From NCBI GenBank assembly GCA_030674155.1, contig CM060318.1, forward strand, positions 87,284,166 through 87,334,165: a stretch of 50,000 bases of DNA. The letters run 5' to 3'. The stretch comes from Stramonita haemastoma. Lineage: Eukaryota; Mollusca; Gastropoda; Neogastropoda; Muricidae. The notes under the pieces are model-generated. The model was given only the letters and a program-made list of their open reading frames with translations. It was not told the DNA's origin and did no database searches. This document shows, piece after piece, positions 1 to 35,243 of this stretch. The translations under genes and the position numbers were made by a program. Position 1 is the first letter of the stretch. Each line of letters opens with the position of its first letter.

Positions 1-103
<103 letters not shown>

Positions 104-129
104 GAAGAGAGAGAAAGGGGGAGAATTAT

Positions 130-1576
130 ATATATCCAACAGGATGAGTACTGGTTCATTAGTTTTGATGCATCAAGTGCATTAGGTGATTTTTGAAGGT
201 CGACAATGATTGGTGCTGTTTAATTGAATCGGGAAGGGAGTTCCACAGTACAGGGCCTGAGTATAGTAAACTGGACTTGAACAAGTCTATTTTTGGGATT
301 GGGATACTTGGCTTTTCAGTATTTCTGGAACGATTCATTGGGAACTTATCTCTTAAGGATTTGGGGACAGCTCCTGCCATTATCTTAAACATCAGGATGC
401 CCTTGTTATATTTTAGTCTTTGTTGTAGGGGGAGAATACTTAACTGAGTATAATCCACGTCAAGTAATGTTGTTTTCTTCAGGAGGATAAGTTTGAGAGC
501 ACGTTTATGCAGACTTGATAAGGGTTTCATAGTGTTTGCACTGGCAGAATCCCATAGGGTTGAGGCATAGTCTATTGAGGATTGTATATAAGCTTGAAAG
601 AATAATTTCCTTGAATGGTAGTCAAGGAAGTGTTTAATTTTAGTCAACTGGTATACTCTTTGGGACAAGTATTTGCATAGATGAGATATGTGGTAGATCC
701 AGCTGAGATTTTCATCAATTGTCACTCCTAGAACTTTGTGATGAGGGGTTTGTTCGATTGGTTCCTTTTTTATATGTATTGGAAACTGATTATGAGGTAA
801 ATTTTGTCGCTTTTGTCTGGTGGTGATAAGCATGCATTTTGTTTTTTGGGGGTGAATAGACATGTGGTTCAGATCTGTCCATTTGACAAGATCATTACAG
901 CTTTGTTGTAATATGGTTGCAAGAGAGTCAATGTCATTATGGCTTGTATGTATGGTTGTGTCATCAGCAAATAGTTCACATTTGGATGCAATATGTAGAG
1001 GAAGGTCATTTATGTATAAAGAAAAGAGAATTGGTCCTAGTATAGATCCCTGTGGTACTCCATAATGAATGGGTTTTAGATTGGATGTGGATGTAGTTGT
1101 TGAAACACACTGTTGTCTGTTCTTGAGATAAGAAGCAAGTAGTTCTAGACTATTTGACGATATATTGTACAGGTCTAGCTTTCTGATGAGAAGTGTGTGG
1201 TCAATTGTATCAAATGCTTTTTTGAAATCTACAAATAATACTCCACAAAATTTATTTTCATTAATGTTTGTTAGCCAATTGTCTATGAGACTAGTCAGTG
1301 CAGTATGACACGAGTGATTTTGTCTGAATCCTGACTGATTAGGGTGGAGTAGGTTGTTAGTTTCTATATGACTGACTAAGTGTTTATTTATATGTTTTTC
1401 CAGGGGTTTTGAAAGAAGGGATATAATAGAGATTGGCCTATAATTTGAGGGATCTGAAGTGTCACCAGATTTGTAGATGGGGATCACTTTAGCAGTTTTG
1501 AAGGCATTGGGAAAATAGTTCTTTTCAAGACATTGGTTATATATATATGTGAGAGTGTCTGTGATAACTGGAGCTG

Positions 1577-1577
<1 letters not shown>
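130..1577 (-). mobile_element. 5'-truncated non-LTR retrotransposon (LINE-A)
   Basis: The 3' part of a LINE in minus orientation. The reverse-transcriptase frame is open from about 1575 down to the stop at 159; the frame begins directly at a (CT)n array on the sense strand (AG on plus, 1577-1676), so the endonuclease and ORF1 regions are missing. The 3' end falls into GA-rich sequence and the (AC)n array at the window start; the exact 3' end is not clear. It is a dead fragment as an element, although its reading frame is still intact. Confidence 0.85.
159..1577 (-). CDS. Reverse transcriptase domain and C-terminus of LINE-A (partial)
   Basis: About 470 uninterrupted codons of a non-LTR reverse transcriptase. 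Visible in order: a fingers motif NYRPISI, motif A with the catalytic Asp in FVDFKKAFDTIDH, motif B GVPQGSILGP, motif C FADDT with the paired catalytic Asp, then LGVTIDENL (thumb side) and a C-terminal region ending near FKNHLMHLMHQN. The frame starts before the first ATG (1487): in-frame codons from about 1575 read APVITDTLTYIYNQ, the usual lead-in to the RT domain, so the ATG is not the true start. In a complete element the protein would make a cDNA copy of its RNA at a nicked target. Clade (CR1/jockey/Rex-like) was not resolved. A diverged fragment of the same family is at 6953-7080. Confidence 0.85.
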
Positions 1578-2398
<821 letters not shown>

Positions 2399-2525
2399 TT
2401 TAAATATTTTTGTATTTATTTATTCTTTATTCCGAGGATAGATAAATCAGCACTTATGTGCTTTTTTACATCCAGTCCCCGTGTACATGCAGTTTTGTAC
2501 ATTTTATCATCCGTTCATGTGACTG
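2399..2525 (-). mobile_element. SINE-1 fragment (3' half, antisense on plus)
   Basis: Shows the shared 3' half of SINE-1 read from the plus strand: an AT-rich tail, a CGAGGATA box, CAGCACTTATGTGCTTTTTT, ACATCCAGTCCCCGTGT and TGCAGTTTTGTA. The tRNA-like head is absent. Compare the fuller copies at 30400-30739 and 23825-24165. Confidence 0.8.
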
Positions 2526-2628
2526 AGATTTAGATTAAGGACTTGCTAGAAGAGATGCAAAAAAAGCTACTACCAAAGCTCACGTTTTATTCAATATGTT
2601 TGTTTACGTATTTGCTTCTTTGCGCTCT

Positions 2629-2667
2629 GTCTCTCTCTCTGTCTCTCTCTCTGTCTCTCTCTCTGTC

Positions 2668-2756
<89 letters not shown>
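2629..2756. repeat. (CT)n / (GTCT)n microsatellite
   Basis: Imperfect CT array with GTCT units in its first half. Confidence 0.95.
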
Positions 2757-4167
<1,411 letters not shown>

Positions 4168-4238
<71 letters not shown>

Positions 4239-4497
4239 CTCTCTCTTATTCTTCTTCATATTTTTCTTCGCATTCTTCTCCGCATTCTTCTTCTCCATCT
4301 TCTTCAAATTTTTCTTTTTCTTCTTCTTCGTCTTCTTCTTCTTTTTCTTCTTCTTCTTTGCATCCTTCTTCGCATTATTCTTCGCATTCTTCGCATTCTT
4401 CTTCGCATTCTTCGCATTCTTGTCATTCTTCTTCTTCTTCCTTGGCTTCTCAGTCTTCTTCTTCTTCTTCTTCTTCGCATTCTTCTTCTACTTCAGA
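4168..4497. repeat. (TA)n then long (TTC)n pyrimidine tract
   Basis: (TA)n at 4168-4236 continues the array split by the transposon. It is followed by 260 bases of TTC-rich sequence with recurrent GCATTCTTC units, a nearly pure pyrimidine strand. Confidence 0.95.
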
Positions 4498-5035
<538 letters not shown>

Positions 5036-5245
5036 CAATTGTTTAGTAAAGTTCCCGCTGTGGATGCTACTTCTGTTTCTGTCGATGTTTCTCCTACTTA
5101 ACTGGTGGGGATGGTGATGCTGCTGCTGCTGTTGCTTCTGCAGCTGCTGATGATGGTGGTGGTGGTTGTAATGACGACGACAACTACGACGTTGACTACG
5201 TTGCCATTACAACGTCCACTACGTCTATTGTCTCACTGTTCTAGC

Positions 5246-5247
<2 letters not shown>

Positions 5248-5344
<97 letters not shown>
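5248..5344. repeat. (CT)n microsatellite
   Basis: CT array with one CCT interruption; preceded by a GGT/TGCTGC/ACGACG trinucleotide-rich stretch (5110-5225). Confidence 0.95.
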
Positions 5345-5411
5345 TGGTATTTGGATCATTATAATTGTTGTTGTGTAGTTGAGGCTATTTTTTATCTTGA
5401 TGTTATCCCTG

Positions 5412-5480
5412 AAAAGGGCGGGGACTGGAGGTAAAAAAGCACGCGAGTGCTTATCTATTATCCTCGAATAAAAGAATTTT
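5412..5480 (+). mobile_element. SINE-1 3'-end fragment (sense on plus)
   Basis: Retains only the end of the element: GGGGACTGGAGGTAAAAAAG, CACGCGAGTGCTTATC, ATTATCCTCGAATAAAAGAA. A (CT)n array begins ten bases after the tail. Confidence 0.75.
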
Positions 5481-5489
5481 GCCTTGCCC

Positions 5490-5503
5490 TCTCTCTCTCT
5501 CTC

Positions 5504-5562
<59 letters not shown>
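5490..5562. repeat. (CT)n microsatellite
   Basis: CT array with one CCCT interruption, directly after a SINE-1 tail. Confidence 0.95.
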
Positions 5563-5564
<2 letters not shown>

Positions 5565-6075
5565 ATTTTTCTTTCCTTTTTTCTGCCTTGGAAACCCAAG
5601 AAAAACAGACTTGATGTAGTACTGGTCTGACTGAAATCAATATCACCCAGGGAGTCCAAAATCCATAACACGGGCTGACCACACATTGAGAACTTGCCCA
5701 TAACTGATGCCGAGGTGTTAGCCAGGGGAGAAAAATACTAAAGATCGATTTGGGAATGTGTTCATGGGAGGTAATATGCGTATGAGTCTGCCACAAGAAC
5801 TATGTGACGTGTAAAGTGGCTGCATTTTGTAGGCAGGAAAACTGACATCTATACCGGGAACAAAAAGTTGAGAAGCTGAGATAGCTACACACAGTCTGTG
5901 ATATTTGTTTGGTGTTGTTTTGGTTTGGTTGGTTTGTGTTAGGGTTTTTGCTGGTTTCTTTTGTTGGGGGGGTTGTTTGATTTGGTGTTGTTGGGGGGGG
6001 GTTGTTTTTGGTTGTTTTGAGGGGTTTGTTTTTTGTTTTTGAATTTTTGGGGGTCATCTCCCGTTGTTTTCTTTC
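5563..6075. other. Unique sequence, then a G/T-rich tract
   Basis: 5563-5890 is unique sequence with no recognised gene. 5900-6055 is strongly G/T-biased (GGTTTG, TTGTTGGGGG and similar runs). Confidence 0.5.
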
Positions 6076-6077
6076 GT

Positions 6078-6418
6078 TCGTTCATTCATTCATTCATCCA
6101 TCCATCCACACATGAAGAAAAACTAAACGTGCCATATTTCTCTGTGTTCACAGCTAGGACCAGTCCAAGAGAATCGCATGCCTATTTCTTTGCTATTCAG
6201 CTAAATAGAAGAAAGAGATCCTTCAATCATTCATTTATTCATTCATTCATTTATTCATTCATTCATTTATTCATTCATTCCTTTATCCATCCACACATCA
6301 AGAAAAACGAAACGTGCTTTATGTCGTTCTCTATTCACAGCTACAGCCAGTGTTGGAGCATGGCATGCCTAATACTTTGATATTAAAGCTAAATAAATAA
6401 AATAAAAAGAGGTCATGT
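6078..6418 (+). repeat. Two decayed tandem copies of the exon-A acceptor region
   Basis: Unit 1 (about 6078-6232) and unit 2 (about 6233-6418) each have ATTC/ATCC tetranucleotides, then CCACACATGAAG or CCACACATCAAG, an AAACGTGC stretch, a pyrimidine run ending TTCACAG, a sequence resembling the start of exon A (CTAGGACCAGTCCAAGAGAA; CTACAGCCAGTGTTGGAGCA) with GCATGCCTA, and then AGCTAAATA. The live copy follows with acceptor CTGTCCCCAG at 6472 and CTGCGGCCCGTCCTGGAGCA. The upstream copies lose the coding match after GCATGCCTA. Confidence 0.75.
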
Positions 6419-6472
6419 ATCCATCCCCACATGAAGCAAAACTAAATGTTCCATATTTCTCTCTGTCCCCAG

Positions 6473-24799
<18,327 letters not shown>

Positions 24800-25070
24800 G
24801 AAATGCATCAGTCTAACCTAAAAACATCAGGGACATTGTTTATGTTGGGGTTTTGTGATATGTTTTTTATGTTTTCTGTTGTAAGTATTTCTCCCTCCTG
24901 ACGACTCAGGTCTCTGACTACGCACACAGGTCGATTGATCAATGTCTGGTGAGGCGTTTATGTGCGCACTTGGTTTATTTTGTCTGCCCATGCACACCCA
25001 CGTTCACATGCACTTAAAACACAAATTACTAGAATATGGTACACTTTCCTTAGTCTTTCTACAGAGATAG

Positions 25071-25072
<2 letters not shown>
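24800..25072. other. 3' UTR / downstream of the Death-domain gene
   Basis: Unique sequence after the stop. No AATAAA poly(A) signal was found before the next array, so the 3' end cannot be placed. Confidence 0.45.

Positions 25073-25132
<60 letters not shown>
25073..25132. repeat. (TA)n microsatellite
   Basis: TA array. Confidence 0.96.
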
Positions 25133-25134
<2 letters not shown>

Positions 25135-25243
25135 ATACAAATTATGCTATTACAGATAAACTGTATCCAGGGTAATCACAGGTGGATGTGAGAAATGCAA
25201 GAGTAGGGCAACGCATCAATCACAAATAACACTGGAGAATGAT

Positions 25244-25347
<104 letters not shown>

Positions 25348-25494
25348 ACGCAAGTGTGTAGGCCTATGTGTCTATTATTATGTGTACCCGAGTACAAGCG
25401 ACCTTGTGTGTATGGTGTCTGCGTTTGTGCATGATGAAGAAGTCGTCACAAGAAGGTGCACATTGGTAGTGCGCTAATAACTCCAAGGAACAGA

Positions 25495-25660
25495 AAGTAA
25501 AAGGTAAAGGTGTCCCATAACCTATGTGGTCGTAAGGGAGCGAGGCATCAGAGACCTCAGCTTCTCTAGGGGCCAGCATACTAAGGGCGGCACCCATCTC
25601 CTCTTCCTCGCTGCTTTACCTTCCCTGACCCGAAAGAGGGTAGGTACCCATTTACAGCTA
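25495..25660 (-). mobile_element. SINE-2, head truncated
   Basis: Plus strand begins AAAAGGTAAAGGTGTCCCAT and contains CAGAGACCTCAGCTTCTCTA, CTCGCTGCTTTACCTTCCCT and GTAGGTACCCATTTACAGCT, where it stops before the 5S-like head. Confidence 0.85.
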
Positions 25661-25869
25661 AGGAAAGGAAAGACATACCGACACTGTCACTCAAGCCTTG
25701 CACATGTTGGTATAGGACAAGTCACGCTTTCAAAGATAACTTTGAAGAAGGACAGCACTGGTTCATTCACTACGAGTATTATTAACACACACTGATTGAT
25801 TGAAGAAGATTTATTTAATCTCTGATGTGGTGTTCTTTCGTTTTTTGTTGGCTGTCTGGACGAGTATGT

Positions 25870-26185
<316 letters not shown>

Positions 26186-26284
26186 ATATATATTCTGTAT
26201 ATATGTTCTGTATGGACGCGTTCTGTATGGACGCGTAAAGATCATTTAAAACGAGACAGGCTCGTAAATAAATATACTAGCATA

Positions 26285-26317
26285 CATACAAACATACAAA
26301 CACACACACCACACACA

Positions 26318-26396
<79 letters not shown>
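26285..26396. repeat. (GCAC)n-(CA)n array
   Basis: GCAC units 26318-26360, then CA to 26395. Confidence 0.95.
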
Positions 26397-26522
26397 CAAC
26401 ACCTTCCAGAAAGTGATTGGCGACGAGCTTTGTAAGGGGAAGTAGCCTCTGAAAGATTAAGTGCTCAGCTAGAGAACAGCAGTTGTCTCCACTACTGTGC
26501 AAGCCTCGGGATAAAATCATAG

Positions 26523-26524
26523 AC

Positions 26525-26591
<67 letters not shown>

Positions 26592-26690
26592 ATGGAATTT
26601 GTATAGCGCTATATCTTGTAAAAACAAATCAAAGCGCTTGCATTCGACCAACACAACACACAATTAACAACAATTTACAGTTTTAACAAA
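26523..26690 (+). repeat. (ATA)n-headed TATAGCGC element, copy 1
   Basis: An ATA array (26526-26590) leads into CATGGAATTTGTATAGCGCT, ATATCTTGTAAAAACAAATC, AAAGCGCTTGCATTCGACC. The GCGC core is partly palindromic. Other copies at 42739 (plus) and 31240 (minus). Confidence 0.75.
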
Positions 26691-26724
26691 TTCGAATGTA
26701 CACACACTCACTCACGCACGCACA

Positions 26725-26868
26725 TCAAGTCATAAAGGGAGGGGCTGCCTGGCCTTATAACAGAGCATAGAACTCGTCATCTGTCAGGAACCAGGTTCAA
26801 ATCTCCAGTGGGTATCCTTTTCTTCCTCGTCGTCGAACGCTCAGACATCAACTACTGTTGTCTGTTAA
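26725..26868. other. Possible tRNA-like SINE head, unassigned
   Basis: CTGCCTGGCCTTATAACAGA followed 30 bases later by CAGGTTCAAATCTCC resembles an A box/B box pair, but no second copy was seen here. It immediately precedes a SINE-1 head. Confidence 0.3.
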
Positions 26869-27083
26869 CGGGACAGCCTGGTGGTTAGAGTGATGCACTC
26901 GTGATCTGCTTTGTGTTCGAATCTCGTTCAAGAGGATTTTTCTTCTGAAGATAACATCAGTGCCGACTCCACTCACCACAAAATTCCTTCGGATGAGGCT
27001 AGAAAGCAAGGCCCCGAGTGCGAACGCACGTAGAACATCTTGCGCGCACGGTAAATCGCTTTTTGTAAGAATGGGAATGGGTA
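26869..27083 (+). mobile_element. SINE-1, 5' part with tRNA-like head (sense on plus)
   Basis: Starts GGGACAGCCTGGTGGTTAGA (A box), then GTGTTCGAATCTC (B box), AAGAGGATTTTTCTTCTGAA, CATCAGTGCCGACTCCACTC, TTCGGATGAGGCTAGAAAGC, CGAGTGCGAACGCACGTAGA. The 3' half is missing after TTTTTGTAAGAATGGG. Confidence 0.85.
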
Positions 27084-27734
<651 letters not shown>

Positions 27735-28159
27735 GGCATGTCTATCAGTTTCCTTTCAGAATGGCTTATGTCTGCAAAATGTTGCCAAGGATGTTCCCTT
27801 AGTGTTCCCTTAGTAATGTGGGTCTTTTTTTGCGTGTTGTGATAAACAATCCGCAGGCAATGATCATTTCAACCTTTTTTTTTAATTTGACGTTATCATT
27901 TGATACTTCATCACCCCACGAAAGAAACATGCGGTACGGTACATTTTCCTTTCGGGTTTTTTGGATTTGGTGCCGTCCCAAGATTGGGGTTGACCTGCCA
28001 TGTATTTTCATATCATCTCTCTTGGACCAATGGACGCACTCACCTATCCCACTGCCTGTCCAGTCCTTCACGCCATCTGCCTGTCGACATTTTCCTTAAC
28101 TTGTCAGTACTACAAAGGGTTTAATATAGACCAGAAATGGTGCAAAAGGGATGAAACTT
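27735..28159. other. Intergenic unique sequence
   Basis: No gene recognised. A 22-base near-duplication (ATGTTCCCTTAGTGTTCCCTT) occurs at 27790-27812. Confidence 0.5.
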
Positions 28160-28350
28160 CATTTATTTTTATTCTTTTTTATTTATTCTTCTATTTCGAG
28201 GATAATGGAATGCGCCCTCATGTGCTTTTTTACATCCACTCCCCGTGTGTATACAGTTTTGTAAATTTTGTCATCCGTTCCCACCGTCACACAATGGCCT
28301 TCTCTTCGGAAAAGCGGGACGGGTTTTAACGTGTGCGCAAGATGTTCTGA
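28160..28350 (-). mobile_element. SINE-1 3' half (antisense on plus)
   Basis: Plus strand reads TATTTCGAGGATAATGGAAT, CTCATGTGCTTTTTTACATC, CACTCCCCGTGTGTATACAG, CCACCGTCACACAATGGCC, GGGTTTTAACGTGTGCGCAA and stops at GATGTTCTGA; head missing. Confidence 0.87.
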
Positions 28351-28554
28351 CAAGAAGACTAGGGAAAAAAGCTGTTATTTTTGGGAGGCAGATGTTGAAA
28401 TCTCTAAACCATACAGGACAGACAAAATGCCATACAAACATCGTTGTGTACATATCCAAATTCAATGGGAAGTCGGAAGAGAGGCTTTGCTCTGTGTTAC
28501 CTCCCTTTGACGGTACCTGACATAGTCCCTGGTGTTTTGAGTCGAGTGTGAGAG

Positions 28555-28555
<1 letters not shown>

Positions 28556-28631
<76 letters not shown>
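28556..28631. repeat. (CT)n array, 5' side of LINE-B
   Basis: CT array ending exactly where LINE-B coding sequence starts. Confidence 0.95.
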
Positions 28632-29793
<1,162 letters not shown>

Positions 29794-30190
29794 TTTTAAT
29801 GAACTTATCTTAACAGGAACAGATTATCAGACTGAGCTTAGGCTATAATCCTAATCCTTGCACATCAAAGATCGTTGATCCATTCATCATCTCTCACACG
29901 CATGCATGCAATATGCTTTGCAGCCAAAGAGGGGTAAAACTATCAAACTGTCTCTCTCTTAGCTTCCCACATAATTTAGATGTTTGAGTTTGGTTGTGGG
30001 TGGACTACACGCATTGTATTGGCTCCGTAATGTCAATTAAAACTTGCCAATCCCTGAAGTCGGAATGCAGCTACCTTAATGGTGGCAAATACAGACGCTT
30101 ACACAGAAATCCCATCGTTGGTGAACCTCGGAGCTCTAGCCTAGGAACGATTTAAAAAAAACCTTGCCAGATGTGTGAGTATCTGTTATA
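29794..30190. other. Intergenic unique sequence
   Basis: No gene recognised; it leads into a LINE fragment. Confidence 0.5.
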
Positions 30191-30196
30191 AATGAC

Positions 30197-30361
30197 CAGT
30201 AAAAGAAAGGAGACGAAGAGGCAGACAGAGAAAACGATGGCGAGACAACATCAGAGAGTGGACTGGCCTTGGATTGAACGATTTGCTACAGAAAGCAGAG
30301 GACCGTGGGGAGTGGAGGAAGCTGGTTGCAAAATCTTCAGTGGTCTACAGAACTACGGGAT
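30197..30361 (+). pseudogene. C-terminal fragment of a second LINE type
   Basis: The frame reads RRRGRQRKRWRDNIREWTGL, LNDLLQKAEDRGEWRKLVAK, SSVVYRTTG and a TAG stop. RQRKRW.DNI.EWTG and W..L...SSV are the typical last residues of the LINE endonuclease/reverse-transcriptase polyproteins widely found in invertebrates. Only about 55 codons remain, without a frameshift. It is followed within 40 bases by the tail of a SINE-1. Confidence 0.8.
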
Positions 30362-30399
30362 AGGTGAAGGTGAATGTAAATAAAGGGGTTTTTCTCCAT

Positions 30400-30739
30400 A
30401 TTTTTCTTTTTATTTCGTGAATAATGGAATAAGCTGCAGTGTGCTCTTTTACATCCAGTCCCCGTGTGTATGCAATTTTGTAAATTTTGTCACCCTTTCC
30501 CACCGGCACACAATGATCTACTCTTGCAGAAAGCGGAACGGATTTTTAACGTGTGCACAAGATGTTCTGCGTGCGTTTGCACACGGGGCTTCGGTTTATT
30601 ATCTCATCCAAAGGACATTTGGGGGAGTAGAGTCCGCACTGATGTTAACTCCAGAGGAAAAATCCTCTTGAAAGAGATTCGAACCCGGGTCAGCAGATCA
30701 CAAGCGCATCACCCTGACCACCAGGCTTATCCCGTCCCC
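30400..30739 (-). mobile_element. SINE-1, full-length reference copy
   Basis: On the minus strand: GGGGACGGGATAAGCCTGGT (A-box region), GTCAGGGTGATGCGC, GACCCGGGTTCGAATC (B box), TCCTCTGGAGTTAACATCAG, CCTTTGGATGAGATAATAAA, CCCGTGTGCAAACGCACGCA, AACATCTTGTGCACACGTTA, CCGGTGGGAAAGGGTGACAA, ACACACGGGGACTGGATGTA, GCTTATTCCATTATTCACGA and an A/T-rich tail. About 340 bp, tRNA-derived with a pol III type-2 promoter. Confidence 0.9.
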
Positions 30740-30965
30740 ATGGCCTACAGACACCTCAGGTGGGTGCTATGACAGCTGGCTAGTTTCTTCACAGTTTGGT
30801 TTGGTTTTTATAATGGTTTTCATTCTCTTGTTTGGTTTGGTTTGACCTGGTTTTTACAGGGGTTTTTTGTTTCTTTCTTTCTGTTCTGTTCATTTTCCTT
30901 TGTTTCTTGTAATATGTTTTTTCTCTCTTTTTTATTTTATATTCGGTTATTGGTTATAGGGTATT
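30740..30965. other. T/G-rich intergenic sequence
   Basis: GGTTTGGTTT and TTTCTTTC-like runs; no gene. Confidence 0.5.
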
Positions 30966-31110
30966 TGTGTCTGTCTGTCTGTCTGTCTGTCAGTCTGTCT
31001 GTCTGCCTGTTTGTTTGTCTGTCTGTGTGCCTGTTTGCCAGTATGCGTGGGTACACGTGTTTGTGCACGTTGTTTTTTTTTTTCGTCTTTCTGTCTGTAA
31101 GTCTGTATCT

Positions 31111-31174
<64 letters not shown>
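30966..31174. repeat. (GTCT)n and (ACAG)n arrays
   Basis: GTCT 30968-31025 and ACAG 31116-31173, complementary motifs facing each other 90 bases apart, so able to pair as an inverted repeat. Confidence 0.93.
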
Positions 31175-31239
31175 GGAGTGAGTGTGTGTGCGTTTGTGTG
31201 TGTACATTCACTTCGTTAAAAATCTAAATTGTTGTTGGC

Positions 31240-31332
31240 TGCATGCGCAAGAATTGGTTGAATGCAAGCGCTTCGATTTGTTTTTGCAGGATATAGCGCT
31301 ATATAAATTCCATTTATTATTATTATTTATTA
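31240..31332 (-). repeat. TATAGCGC element, copy 2 (minus)
   Basis: Plus strand reads GAATGCAAGCGCTTCGATTT, GTTTTTGCAGGATATAGCGC, TATATAAATTCCATTTATTA, the reverse complement of the element at 26523, with its (ATA)n end as TTATTATTATT. Confidence 0.75.
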
Positions 31333-31460
31333 CCAATTAGTAAGTTCGTGTCTGTGAATGCAGTTTTTTCTCACTTTCTTTCTTGCTTTTTTTTTTTGGG
31401 GGAGGGGGGGGTTGAAATCTGCTTAAGTCAATGACCTGAGAATATTTTTTCTGCATGTCC

Positions 31461-31519
<59 letters not shown>

Positions 31520-31615
31520 CACACTCGTTCCTATGTGTGTGTGTGTGTGTGTGTGTATCTGTCTGTGTGTCTGTCTGTGTCTGTGCGTGTGTCTGTGTGT
31601 CTGTCTGTGTCCCTG
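31461..31615. repeat. (GT)n / (GTCT)n array
   Basis: GT array, then GTCTGTGT-rich sequence. Confidence 0.95.
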
Positions 31616-31881
31616 TCCATGCACTTAAAAACAGAAAGCAGAGTAAAGAACAGCGTGACAGAGAAAATGATATCTGAGAAAGAAGAAACAAAGAAGACAG
31701 GGAAAGACAAGGATAAACAAAGAGACAGACAACGGGTCAGAATAAAAGTAAACCATAGATATTCAGGCGTACAGACAGACAGAGATAAGATGATACAGAT
31801 GAGAGAAAAATCAGATGGTGCGACATCTAGACAGACAGAATAAAGACAATGAAGGACATAAAAAAAAGAAAAGGCAACAGT

Positions 31882-31884
<3 letters not shown>

Positions 31885-31955
<71 letters not shown>
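31885..31955. repeat. (CA)n microsatellite
   Basis: CA array. Confidence 0.96.
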
Positions 31956-33287
<1,332 letters not shown>

Positions 33288-33554
33288 AAGTAAAAGATCA
33301 GAAGAAACACAACATTGAATCAGATGCGAAGACAGACGAGATCTGTGGAAACAAGCGCCCCAGATAAAGAAGAGTATCAGTGCCAATGGAATGAGCAGTC
33401 AAACTGCTGCTCAGAATATCGAGTTAAAAATTAATATGTATTCCCATCATTTCTTTGTAAACTGATCATTGCAAAAGCTGAATGAAAGCTAAACAACAAT
33501 ACTGTGTTCTATTTACCATAGATACATATATAGATATAGATGTGTGTGTGTGAA

Positions 33555-33589
<35 letters not shown>

Positions 33590-33691
33590 GAGGTCGACTG
33601 AAACCATTGCAGAGAAAACACATTTATTCACTGCTAATGACAATGCTAATTTCTTGCTTTTTTTTTTTTACACTTACCAGGAAAATTATTT

Positions 33692-33708
33692 TGCGCGCGC
33701 GCGCGCGC

Positions 33709-33763
<55 letters not shown>

Positions 33764-33790
33764 CACACACACACACAACACACACACACG
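33692..33790. repeat. (GC)n-(CA)n compound array
   Basis: Short GC run (33692-33708), a potential Z-DNA former, followed by CA repeats. Confidence 0.95.
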
Positions 33791-33823
33791 GTTTTTTTTG
33801 TTTATGTTTTTTGTTTTTTTCCT

Positions 33824-33922
33824 TAGATAGATGGCTTGATGAAAAAAAGCAAATCGATGCTTACTCAATGTACCATCTGAAAATAAAATTTTGACTTTGA
33901 CTTTGACTTTGACTTTGACTTT
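33824..33922 (+). mobile_element. (TTTGAC)n-tailed element, copy 2
   Basis: AGATAGATGGCTTGATGAAA, AGCAAATCGATGCTTACTCA, GTACCATCTGAAAATAAAAT and a clean tail of five TTTGAC units (33891-33922), then a CA array. Confidence 0.8.
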
Positions 33923-33938
33923 CACACACACACACACA

Positions 33939-33987
<49 letters not shown>
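33923..33987. repeat. (CA)n microsatellite
   Basis: CA array starting at the tail of the element above. Confidence 0.96.
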
Positions 33988-33988
<1 letters not shown>

Positions 33989-35158
33989 GCAACCATAAGA
34001 CAATAAGACTATTTGTTGAAGCAATGATTAATTATTACCCTCATCAATGATGAAAAATAAAATCACTGACTGCTACACATATCTCTCTTTCCAAAATAAA
34101 AACCCAACGCTATCTAAAGCACACGGCACTCATCAAAACAAATACCAACTAAAAAGAGAAAAGACCACACACCAGTCACATGCATGGGTTTCACTCATGG
34201 TTGTGACGATGATATTCGTTTTTTCCATTATTTTCAATCCATCCAAAAAAAACACCACAATGATAATGATAAAAACCCAAACACAAGAGGGAAATCGGTG
34301 TGACAAAGAAGGGAGAAAACTGTACAGGAGTCACAAAAATCACGACCATTAAAAACCACAAAAGGGATACCCAGGTCAGATGTATGGGTACACACTGCGG
34401 TCACTACCTCAGACCTAAGGATGTAGTTAAGTTTCAAAGGTAATAGGAGGCATTCAAATCACACAGGTCAGTCAAAATATGATCCTAAAAATACTGCAGA
34501 CCACAATAAGGATCAGAAGGACAATGGTGGAGAAGTGATAATATTTCAGAGCGGTGACATCCACGGTGTAACACGTTAGAAAGAAAAAAAGACAAGAAGG
34601 AGGGGGGGGAGGAAATGAGGTTGAAATGTTTCACTGTAAGGAACATCGTGCAAGTGTGTTTCTGGTTCTGAAAGAGGAAGGCAAAATCTGGTCTTTGGAT
34701 TTAACTCAAGGAGCGAGATTTGGATCAGAGGAACACACGCTGGTTTTTCATTTATTAAAAAAAAAACTGAAACAGGAACACGTGTGGATTTCTGTCAGAA
34801 AAATCTTGATGGGAGGTTGAGAGGGAAAGTCTTTTTACAGGAACACATGGGAATGTTCGTTCTTTTACCGGAATACATGGAAAAAGTTCTTTGTGGAACA
34901 CATGGGGCAAAGTTTGTCCAGAAAAATGGGTAGAGTTTAGATATGGGATACAGAGAGTGGCGGTCACTGGGGTGGTAACACTGAAGGTCAGCACCCCCCA
35001 GAGACAAGGCAACTCACTGGCTGACTGAGCCTCTCCTGTCCTTGGCCAGTGATTTACTTATGCTGTTGACAAGAACAGGCACACATCAGCTGCCGATACC
35101 ACAACCACACTAAGTAGCCTACACACATACATCACTCTCTTGGGATGATCACCTTTTG
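33988..35158. other. Unique sequence downstream of the myosin gene
   Basis: No coding exon recognised. A tandem run of degenerate units around GGAACACATGG occurs at 34770-34915 (GGAACACGTGTGG, GGAACACATGGG, GGAATACATGG, GGAACACATGGGG). Confidence 0.5.
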
Positions 35159-35239
<81 letters not shown>

Positions 35240-35243
35240 TTCA
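35159..35243. repeat. (CT)n microsatellite
   Basis: CT array with several CCT interruptions. Confidence 0.94.

Noticed and set aside
25364..25597. Recurring short peptide MGA.LNMLA..EAEVSDAS..YDHIGYGTP in several places
   Set aside because: It is the translation of the SINE-2 body in each copy, not a conserved protein.
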